Source: Dunaliella salina
Lineage: Eukaryota; Chlorophyta; Chlorophyceae; Chlamydomonadales; Dunaliellaceae
Assembly (NCBI GenBank): GCA_002284615.2
Contig: MU069436.1
Location: 743,262-754,206, forward strand
Length of the DNA stretch: 10,945 nucleotides
Direction of reading: 5' to 3'
How positions within the stretch are numbered: position 1 is the stretch's first letter; every line of letters starts with the position of its first letter. The translations under genes and the position numbers were made by a program. Positions 1 to 6,820 of this stretch are shown piece after piece. The notes under the pieces were generated by a model. That model saw only the letters and a program-made list of their open reading frames with translations, had not been told where the DNA came from and did no database searches.

Positions 1-68
<68 letters not shown>
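1..68. repeat. (CA)34 dinucleotide microsatellite
   Basis: The window opens with 34 uninterrupted CA units, followed by a short T run and TAG (69-77). The tract is cut by the window edge, so its true length is unknown. It lies just upstream of the first candidate ankyrin exon and is probably intronic. A perfect tract of this length is expected to be length-polymorphic. Confidence 0.98.
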
Positions 69-69
<1 letters not shown>

Positions 70-132
70 TTTTGTAGGGTTGGATACTCGGCATACCTTC
101 TAGTTACGTATGTGGTACATTGGTGCCGCCGG

Positions 133-231
133 AGAATGTATCACTGGCTCCTAGATGCTTCCAAGAATGACCAGCATTGCCGCGTCGGTTGGCTTCTCTG
201 GCTAGGAGCTAACCCAAGATGGACAGACGAG
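133..231 (+). CDS. Candidate ankyrin-repeat exon (33 codons, 5' boundary unresolved)
   Basis: The reading frame that ends at GAC GAG just before GTACGG (232) encodes a segment matching the ankyrin pattern. It has Leu-Leu at repeat positions 6-7, Ala at 9, Asn-Asp at 12-13, Val at 18, Leu-Leu at 21-22 and Gly-Ala at 25-26, ending Thr-Asp-Glu. Counting back 33 residues from the donor gives 133, and the segment aligns without gaps to the 33-codon exon at 10643-10741, sharing L6, A9, N12-D13, V18, L21, G25-A26 and D32. The weak point is the acceptor. No AG sits at 131-132 to give the phase-0 junction of the other exons. AGs ending at 77, 103 or 134 would give other phases, and the frame stays open upstream into the CA tract. 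It may be a longer exon with a different 5' phase, or a decayed exon. Confidence 0.45.
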
Positions 232-2173
232 GTACGGCAATTGTCACTTTGCGGGCCAGAACATACAAAGTATGGACAGTAGACATGGTAACCCTCAAGG
301 AAGAAAATCCAGCTCCTTTGGAAGACACTTGAGGAAGAGCCGCTCAAGGTAGAAGGATAAGGTAGACTGGCAGGCATGCTATGGCAGATCACACAAAGCA
401 CACTGCGCTTCAGCGCCCAGGCTAGACAGCTGAGCCACAGCTGTGCAATCTGTTTGCATCTCGGCTCAAGCACATATGCCTGGGCCAAAGATGCACTTCT
501 CCAAAGTTGCAGGTCTGCAGGGAATACAAAGTTGCGTGGGGCATAAGAGGAGAATTTCTAGCCAGTCCCAAAAGGTGAGAGACTTGCAGAGCAAGTGCAT
601 GAGTTAAACTACGCTTTAAAGCCAATTGCATTGATTATTGAGGTATTTTTGCTGCCAATCATCTGATGCCAGGAGGCGTGTGGGCCCTTGGGGAGTTGGA
701 CCCCATGTGAGAAAAAGCCATGGAATGCAGATTACTAAGATGACCCTTGGGGGAACAAACATGAAACCAAGGAATTCCAAGAGCCTTAAAGAAGCACTGA
801 AGTGTACACAACAAACGGCACCTAGGTCAGGGCAACTGCGTCAGAATTCATGAGCGCTGGCTCAAGGGTCCCCCTGAGACTTGAGGTACCCGCACCAAGA
901 GGGCGGCTCAAAACATGCGCTAGCACAGGAACAAACAACACATGAAAATTGCGGACAAAGCTATGAGCAACAGTCCAAATTGTCACGAGAGAAGAAGGGA
1001 GATGTTTTTCAAAGGGGATGGCTTTTGGCAACTCAGGCCTCATGTTTCTCTTTGCACACATATGCACAACGTCATAGATATCATCGTGTACTGATGACAA
1101 CATCATCTATACAGGTACACTTCCCATCTTGGAAAAGGCAATCAAAAAATAAAAGAATCCATTCCTCAAGTGCCGTGCACTGGTTACCCAAGAAAAATTT
1201 GTGAACCCCCTTGACTATGACACCCACTTCAAAGCATACTGGAGCCCTTTTGCTTGAGACAGAGTTTTAGGGCCAACACTGATATGTTTTAAACCAAATT
1301 TACAGGGTTCTTTTGCCACCCTGCCCAAGATGACGAAATCATCCACCTCCTAGTCAAGCATGCCCTGTCTTCAATTGCTAGCACAACTACCCTAACAGCT
1401 ACCTTCATGCTCCTCCCCAGCCAGATGGGATGGACCAAAAAAGGATACGTGCGCTGGTTCACGTGTTACCCAGGCCATGCTACAATCCTTGCCAAATTTC
1501 CCACAAGATGTCTAACATTCCAGCCACTCCAAGCCTACCTAACTCCTCTTGCTCCTCCTGAAAAAAATATGAAACACATGCAACTTATTGCCAGTTGGAA
1601 CAATGAGGGAAAGCAAAAGCTCTTCCATAATAATCCAAACTGGCTTGAGGATTTAAAACAAGAGATCCATGTAGGAAACTGGTGCCACAGAAGCTGTCAA
1701 CAGATTGCAGAAAACCAAAACACTTCCCTCTGTTTTAAAGCACCCAGCACATGGAGGAAGAAATTTGCACTTTTGCATCATGACATGCACAACATTTTCA
1801 AAGTCTGCTGCCAATAAAGAACCACAACACCTAACTTACAACCGTACCTGCAGGTGGGCTGGCCATGGGGACAGCAATCCTGAATTTATCATCATTGCAT
1901 GTGTAGCCCATGCTAAAAAGAGTCGTCACGTTTGGCAGTAGCACAATAACGCGTAAACTCAGACTTTTGCCATCCACCTGTTTCCAAATATTCAAGTTGA
2001 TGTAGAAGGTTCAACATAAAGGCTGTGTATCACAATTTGGGAGTGGAAACAGGCCCTTGGATGGAGCTCTTCATCTTGCTGAGCTAAAACAAGGAGAGTG
2101 GAGTGCAAGGGAGTAATCATGTTGCTCTTCATTGATGCGCATGGCTTTGTTCGTCTGGATTTGTTTTCTGCAG
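232..2173 (+). other. Putative intron 1 (about 1.9 kb), mostly transposon debris
   Basis: It runs from GTACGG after the candidate exon to a strong pyrimidine-rich acceptor ending CTGCAG at 2173. Apart from the possible LINE relic described separately, I see no ankyrin-like exon in it. The open frames at 141-631 (minus strand) and 881-1204 (plus strand) have no recognisable protein character. The stretch 1860-2130 holds nothing I can assign. Confidence 0.4.
440..1860 (+). mobile_element. Possible LINE ORF relic, plus strand, broken by stops and frameshifts
   Basis: Several consecutive plus-strand segments read like a decayed retrotransposon ORF. They are about 440-620, 638-853 (with a GPWGVGP motif), roughly 1206-1300, and a longer open stretch from about 1306 to 1814. 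The last contains the motifs CHPAQDD, LMLLPSQ-like and IASWNNEG. This resembles, from memory, the region upstream of the RNase H domain in algal LINE ORFs of the same kind as the minus-strand relic at 2860-5035. An in-frame TAA near 1290 and shifts between segments show it is dead. No reverse transcriptase or RNase H motif is visible in this copy, so the call rests on family resemblance alone. It lies in sense orientation inside putative intron 1. Confidence 0.4.
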
Positions 2174-2323
2174 CACCAACGCAATGTGCTGTGGATTGCC
2201 GCCTCGTATGGAAGCAAGGAAACGGTGGGCAGGATCTTGGCCACTAGGCATTTTGCCGGAACAAGGGATTGCCACTACCATCCAATTCGCTACGAGATCG
2301 TTTGCGAATTGAGCAGCGACAAA
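2174..2323 (+). CDS. Ankyrin-repeat exon A (50 codons, phase 0/0)
   Basis: The exon follows a strong acceptor (GTTTTCTGCAG) and ends at GAC AAA before a consensus donor GTAAGT (2324). It encodes one ankyrin repeat. Helix 1 is VLWIAASYG (residues 5-13), helix 2 is the SKETVGRILATR stretch (14-25), and a long tail of about 25 residues ends SSDK. The canonical ankyrin unit is 33 residues, so this one carries about 17 extra residues between helix 2 and the next repeat. It aligns closely with the exon at 5180-5326 (LWIAA at the same place, DK at the end). Ankyrin repeats are protein-binding modules and no enzymatic function can be read from them. The frame is open upstream to 2132, but the tract there looks like an intronic pyrimidine tract. 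The host gene is not recognisable further. Confidence 0.85.
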
Positions 2324-3043
2324 GTAAGTACTTGCTCTTGGTTTTATTTGCTTTAGGTCACGTACTTTCATAATTGCCACCTTAAGCGGCAAGGATACTT
2401 TTGCGTGTCGGTAACAACAATGTATGTTTGCGTGGGGNGAGGCAGTCACCACCCATTTGGGCTTTTCCTTTGGCTTGAAGATGAAGAGCAAACGGCAATT
2501 GTGTCCTTTGACAATTTTTGATGTCATGAGGTTTGGCATGTTGATATTAGTATTGCCATTACGCTAGATCCTAGTTTGATGACAATATTTCATGAGAGTG
2601 AAAGTTTTTTTGGGTGCATTTCCCTTCATTTTTGGGAGGGTCCTCCCGGTGGGTTCCTGTAGAGGGGGGCGACTAATGCCTATAAGTCCTTTCTTTTTGC
2701 ATGCTTTCTGCACACGCTTTCCTCAACTGGCACCTTTTAAAGTGGTGGAAAAGAAAAGAAAAGCAACTTAGGAAGAAAAACTCTCCCTACATCAGTTAAG
2801 GAAAAAGAGACGCATGGGCTCATAAAGAGCCGCGAGTCCCCTCCACTACAAGGGTATGAGCCAAGACAGGGTAATGGAGATCTGGAGGGTTACTAGAAGC
2901 ATCTGGCTGTGGGAAATATTCTTATTTCCAATTGCGCGGCGTGTGGTGACTAGTTTATGGGCATATTGAACAGAATGGGCTGAGCAAGCTTAGTGGCACA
3001 TTGGTGATTCAGTCCTAGTTGTTTGAATTGTTTCAGGGTGTGC

Positions 3044-4039
3044 TCAGTATAAATAGTTTTCACCAACACCCAGGAGAATAGGGTGAATTGTAACAGCTTT
3101 AGCGGTGATAAGTTTACAAAGGTCTGCATGCTGCTGCTTTGCTGTGCTCAACTGATGCTCTGGCCTTGTGTCTTCACAGAACTTGATTTCTATTAGGTGC
3201 ACATGGCGTTCATTTGCACCAAGTTCATGGGGTTGCCTCATGTGACTAGTTCTGGTGGTCCTCCGTGAGGAGCTGCGCAAAGCGTGATGGGAATGGGTAG
3301 GAGAGACATCGTTAGAAGTATGTTTGGCAGTAAAAGGGGTGATCAAAACAGCATTTGGTCGACTGGAGTTGAGTCTTTTCCTCTCTGGAAGGTTACAAGG
3401 GAAGAAGTAAGCAGGTAAAGTTCTGTTTGAGGCATGTGTAGGGAGTTGGAGGTTGTGTTGAGCAAGCTTAAAATTGCTCCCTTTGTCTGTGTAGACCAGG
3501 CCTTCCCCTACAGGGCATTTGCTGAGGGCTTTTGTAATCATTCTGCCTGCAATGTTATGGCGTTCAGTTTTCATGTTGGAGAAGATATGGTTTTGGCAGC
3601 CTGAGAGCATGGGGAGTGAGATGTTCATTTGATGGCAGCCTGGGAGGGGGCAAGATGGATCATTTGACCTTTTAAAACGTACTGCAGGTTTTTGGTTGTA
3701 GAGGGTGCCTGTGCGGTACTGCAGGATGGTACGCTTCATGGGTGTGGATATACTCGGCATATTCTTGAAAGCATTGCTGAATTTTCTTTCTACATGCGAT
3801 AATAAGCTTTGATAATAAGAGCAGTAACCTGTTTTGGCATCGGCATACCCAAGTTTGTGTGAAGCATGCATGTGGAATTTTAGAGCATCTCGGAGGTTGG
3901 GGAGATAGGTGAGCTTGGGGGCAGGTGGTGTACCCGCAGATGTGCCTGCAGCATGCACTCTTTCTTCCTTGGCTAACCAGAGAATGTTTTTAAATGGATT
4001 TCCACCAGGACCTGCTCCAGGAATCTCGGTGTCTGCCAC
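3044..4039 (-). pseudogene. C-terminal LINE ORF fragment: CCHC-type knuckle plus possible PD-(D/E)XK-like nuclease
   Basis: This is a 331-codon open stretch on the minus strand, the longest in the window. The nominal Met is internal to the old ORF and not a real start. The middle has Cys130-x4-Cys135-x7-Pro143-x4-Cys148 (3596-3652). That is the spacing of the CCHC knuckle of site-specific LINEs, with Pro where His is expected. It is followed by an ERHN motif near residue 159. Further on are SRPNA (227-229 at 3353-3361) and HLIEIKFCEDTRP (281-293, with Glu284-x-Lys286). Together these look like the R-P-D ... E-x-K core of a PD-(D/E)XK restriction-like endonuclease, with Asp changed to Asn. The fold assignment is inference, since the 54-residue gap is long. 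The frame is lost just after residue 331, and homologous sequence continues in other frames to about 2870. Confidence 0.7.
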
Positions 4040-4084
4040 GCAAATCTGGGCTTGCTTTGCCTGATGTTTTGCAAAAGCATCTTT

Positions 4085-4450
4085 CCAGCGATGCCAGCAT
4101 GGAATTTCACCTTGTAAATTCGAATTTTGGTATGGAAGTTTCTAATGAGAGTTGAAATCATTTTAAGGATGTCTCCTTGGAATGCCTCAGGTGTTTCTCA
4201 GGGTAAAGAAGTTGTTTACATATTTGTTCGAGAGAGGTGAGGCTGTCTGATGCAATGTCTGCATGTTTGGTAATGGTAGCTGCAGTTCCTGCCAATTCAG
4301 CTCTAGTAATGGTTTAAATAATCCCAGCACCGTTTGGATCTACAAAGTTCTTGCTGTCAGTGGACGGGCAGTAGACGCCTGCTCCAATTTCTTGCTTACC
4401 GTTATGGACAAGGCAGCTGCCATCTGTGTATGCCCATGTTCTCCAATCAG
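4085..4450 (-). pseudogene. RNase H domain of the LINE relic (interrupted)
   Basis: The minus strand carries the ribonuclease H signature. There is YTDGS with the catalytic Asp at 4422-4424, then RAELAG with the catalytic Glu codon at 4296-4298, then IASDS with the catalytic Asp at 4245-4247. After a frameshift comes IYKVKFHAGIAG with the His at 4099-4101. All four active-site residues expected in the family are therefore still present. The first three lie in one frame, interrupted only by TAA at 4314-4316. A shift near 4185 moves the last part to another frame. In the living element this domain would degrade the RNA strand of the RNA-DNA hybrid. This copy cannot make it in one piece. Confidence 0.8.
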
Positions 4451-5179
4451 CAACTTTAAGAGTTGGAATTGTACTGGATTGGCTAGGCACCAAGTCTGTA
4501 TCTTGGACAGTCATGTGTGGATTTTTGGGGTGTTTAGAGACGTGTTGTTTGTCAAATGGGAGGCGTTCCAGTTTATTGAAACCTGGCATGTGAGCATGCA
4601 TATTTTTTTTGTAGTGGTAGAGTTCAAGAGGTGGAGGTGCTGTTCTAGCGCTAGAGTTCAAAAATTGGTATTTGGGGGACACGTTCATAATCAGCAACGG
4701 CGTGAACATTAGTTTTTATCACCAAGTCTCCATTCCAGACTTTCCACAGCACCAAATTGTGTGGTGTTCAGTGATTTAGATTTCCTTGTAACAAGGAAAT
4801 GCCATTGTACAAAAAGGAATGGAAGGACCCAGTGGCTCGTAAGATACTGAATTTCAGCTTCTTTTTGAAAACGCAGCACTGTGGATGCCAGAAGGTCAAT
4901 TTTTGACCTCCTTCTTTCCTGATTTTGAATGTGCAGGATGTTAGCAGGATGTGTATGGTGACAGGCGTGGTAAGGCGTAAGTAAGAAGGAAGAGAAAGAT
5001 CATGTCTGAGAAATAGGCCAGTCGGCCTCCTTTTTTTGAACTATTGTTTGGAATAGACAGCCAAAGACTGGAGGAAGATAAGTGGAGTTTGTCGACTCAT
5101 GTATTACTGCCAAAAGAGTGTTGGAGTTTGTGGTCCTTGCATCATGCTGATGCATATGTGTACTTGTGATTGCATGCAG

Positions 5180-5326
5180 GATAAACGCTCGCCATTATGG
5201 ATTGCCGCAGCAAATGGACACGAAGACGTCGTGCAAGAGCTTTTGAACTCTGTGCACACATGTGTATACAAATTCGAGCAGGGCGACGGGATGTTTTCAT
5301 ACAAAATGGTCAACTATTGCGACAAA
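5180..5326 (+). CDS. Ankyrin-repeat exon B (49 codons, phase 0/0)
   Basis: The exon starts with GAT after the acceptor GCATGCAG and ends at GAC AAA before a consensus GTAAGT (5327). Its start DKRSPLWIAAANGHEDVV (residues 1-18) is a textbook ankyrin helix-turn-helix opening, with helix 2 continuing to ELL at 20-22. A 26-residue tail rich in aromatic and charged residues follows, ending NYCDK. Like exon A it is about 16 residues longer than the 33-residue unit, and the two tails have similar length and the same DK end. Exon A joins to it in frame without creating a stop. No catalytic motif is present, so a protein-interaction role is all that can be inferred. The open frame upstream to 5099 is read-through into intron. 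Confidence 0.87.
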
Positions 5327-5407
5327 GTAAGTTGTAATCATGCATTTTTACACAATACCGTGCCTGGGAGTATGCAATTTGAATCATTATTATTGTCAAT
5401 CGATGCT

Positions 5408-5415
5408 CATGCAAA
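5408..5415. repeat. Left 8-bp target-site duplication (CATGCAAA)
   Basis: It directly abuts the left CAGGG terminus of the MITE and is identical to 5984-5991. Confidence 0.88.
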
Positions 5416-5983
5416 CAGGGTTGCACGCTACGGCTACGCTACGGCTACAGAGTCCGCAAATTGCTGCTGCATGGCGCACAAAGCATAAGTTTCTTGTGTT
5501 TGCACTCGCTGAGCACTTCAACATAATATATATAGGAGCTGCACAGGTGGCTTCACACTTCAAGATGCATGCAGGGAGCTGCACACTTCGTCCTATGCAT
5601 GCGTGTGACATACATGTATGCATGGGCAGTTGTACTGCAGCACTCCCCTGTTAAAAACATGCCTTGATGCCCCTGTCCGTTGACCTGAGGATGTTGGTTT
5701 TGAGCTTCCCCCCCTGCACATACCCATTTGCCATGGCCCGCGCATGTCCATTCCTTGTTCTTTCGCGCTCCCTCACTGGTTGGTGACGTAAATAAAATAA
5801 GTAAATTATTTACATCAAGAAAATAATTCAATCTGCCATCAACTGCCTTCTCTCAAACACTTGGATGGGCGCTGCTCGTCGTTGGCCTAGGCACGATTTC
5901 GTAGCAGTAGCCGTAGCCACTGCTACGCTACGGCTACGCTACTCTAGGATTTCGTGTCCGTAGCACCGTAGCGTGCAACCCTG
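5416..5983. mobile_element. hAT-type MITE (568 bp) with 18-bp perfect terminal inverted repeats
   Basis: The left end CAGGGTTGCACGCTACGG (5416-5433) is the exact reverse complement of the right end (5966-5983). Both ends are flanked by the identical 8-bp direct repeat CATGCAAA. CAGGG-type termini and 8-bp target duplications are the hallmark of the hAT superfamily. Subterminal GCTACG/CGTAGC hexamers are repeated on both sides, as expected for transposase binding sites. No transposase coding is visible: the short open frames inside are unrelated to any family I recognise. This is therefore a non-autonomous element that would depend on a transposase elsewhere. It sits inside the intron after ankyrin exon B. 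The perfect terminal repeats and target duplication suggest a fairly recent insertion. Confidence 0.88.
5907..5937. repeat. 11-bp stem-loop of GTAGC/GCTAC units in the MITE right subterminal region
   Basis: GTAGCCGTAGC (5907-5917) is followed after a 9-base loop by its exact reverse complement GCTACGGCTAC (5927-5937). It is made of the same hexamer units found near the left end (5427-5447). Confidence 0.85.
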
Positions 5984-5991
5984 CATGCAAA
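5984..5991. repeat. Right 8-bp target-site duplication (CATGCAAA)
   Basis: It directly abuts the right CCCTG terminus of the MITE and is identical to 5408-5415. Removing the MITE and one copy restores a sequence that matches the nearby local repeat at 6019-6040 almost exactly. Confidence 0.88.
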
Positions 5992-6009
5992 TGAAACTTT
6001 AAAGTTTCA
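5992..6009. repeat. 18-bp perfect palindrome
   Basis: TGAAACTTTAAAGTTTCA is self-complementary over its whole length. It lies immediately outside the right target duplication of the MITE, so it is host sequence. No function can be assigned. Confidence 0.9.
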
Positions 6010-6025
6010 AAAAAATATGTGCTCA

Positions 6026-6057
6026 TGCAAATGAGACTTTGTGCAAATGAGACTTTG
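6026..6057 (+). repeat. Perfect tandem duplication of a 16-bp unit
   Basis: TGCAAATGAGACTTTG occurs at 6026-6041 and again at 6042-6057 without spacer. A third copy with two differences lies at 5986-6001 and overlaps the right MITE target duplication. The repeat pre-dates the MITE insertion, because the target site is itself a copy of this unit. Confidence 0.92.
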
Positions 6058-6820
6058 ATGGCCTCGAAGAATTTGATGGAGCAGATGATGTCCTTGAACG
6101 CTTGCACCTCAGTGTACATGGCTCGCCTGGCTCCTCAAGATGAAGTTCAAAGATCTTGTGCCATTTGAGTATACTGCTAATGCCTGCAAGCACAAGACTT
6201 GGTTGTGAGTGTGACATTGTGAGTTGAGAATTCTCAGCCTAGATGCGACCGCTTCCCCTCCTATTGACGTCAGTTTGGGTGCCATGTTTACTCCTTTACT
6301 TCTTACCGACTGACTGTTCACTTCACAAGACGCGCGAATTTCGCCCTGTGCTCACGAACTCAGCGCTCTGTGTTATTGAGTTCGAAACTGTATACTAGTA
6401 TATGACCCCCCATATACTGTAGTATATACTGACTTTGCACCCTAGTCAAGATGCAAGGCTTTGCAAACTTTGTGCTTTTTTGAAGCTCCTTGCACAGCCT
6501 CAATACTCACAAATAAGTTACTGTAATTATTATGGCACCTCCCAGGAAAGTGTGCTTGCATCACTTTAGTACTGGCACGGTACACGCTTCTCACAACCAA
6601 ATTAAATGGGTTTTTTATGCCATAGATGAAGTGTGCTTTGATGTGTGTTTGTGCGTGCTTTTGGGGAAAGGGGACCTTGGGACATCCCTTCTTGATCGTG
6701 GCCTTCCTCGGAGGAAGCTCTTTGGAGGGGGTTGTCCTGGTATAGAGTTCTAGATTACTATTCGAGACCTTCAACCACACTTATTTAGCTATCCAGCGTG
6801 TGGTAGGTTGATGAGGTCGA
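6058..6820. other. Region without a supported gene; small hairpin at 6397-6418
   Basis: No recognisable protein is encoded here on either strand. AGTATATG (6397-6404) pairs with CATATACT (6411-6418) around a 6-base loop, within a patch of TATA-like repeats. The minus-strand stretch 6440-6780 directly follows the end of the LINE relic and may be its 3' untranslated region. An open minus-strand frame at 6442-6780 has no family character. Confidence 0.5.

Larger units (their letters stand above)
2860..5035 (-). mobile_element. 5'-truncated LINE relic with RNase H and C-terminal CCHC/nuclease-like region
   Basis: Read on the minus strand from high to low coordinates, conceptual translation gives three parts. 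First comes an upstream segment (about 4990-4720, motifs HFLVTRKSKSL and FGAVESLEWRLGDKN). Then comes an RNase H domain (about 4450-4085), then a C-terminal domain (4039 to about 2870). The last homologous segment, containing KLVTTRRAIGNKN, lies near 2940-2900, past the stop at 3044. The frame is broken by a nonsense codon at 4314-4316, a shift near 4185, another near 4085 and stops after 3046. No reverse transcriptase is present, so the copy is 5'-truncated, as is common for LINEs. RNase H upstream of a CCHC and possible PD-(D/E)XK nuclease recalls the Dualen/RandI clade. The element lies antisense to the ankyrin gene, inside its intron. Confidence 0.78.
2324..5179 (+). other. Intron between ankyrin exons A and B (about 2.86 kb)
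   Basis: It is bounded by GTAAGT at 2324 and GCATGCAG ending at 5179. It is largely filled by a minus-strand LINE relic (about 2860-5035). The stretch 2324-2690 contains no supported gene and has one ambiguous base (N at 2438). The stretch 2600-2860 may be the 3' untranslated region of the LINE: on the minus strand it ends in a short A run (plus-strand T7 near 2605). A small GGGAGG/CCTCCC hairpin lies near 2635-2650. Confidence 0.75.

Noticed and set aside
2438..2438. Ambiguous base N
   Set aside because: A single uncalled base in intron sequence, an assembly or sequencing artefact rather than biology.
3722..3800. Acceptor-like CAG followed by an ankyrin-like start (DGTLHGCGY)
   Set aside because: It lies antisense inside the LINE C-terminal ORF, lacks the second helix and the terminal acidic-Lys before a donor.
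4263..4712. 149-codon plus-strand open frame
   Set aside because: It is the antisense shadow of the LINE RNase H region, which has clear catalytic motifs on the minus strand.
4938..4976. Acceptor-donor pair (TGTGCAG ... GTAAGG) suggesting a tiny exon
   Set aside because: The enclosed 30-odd bases show no ankyrin pattern and the segment is explained by the antisense LINE relic.
6265..6272. TGACGTCA palindrome (CRE-like site)
   Set aside because: A single 8-bp match with no gene start nearby is not evidence of a regulatory element.
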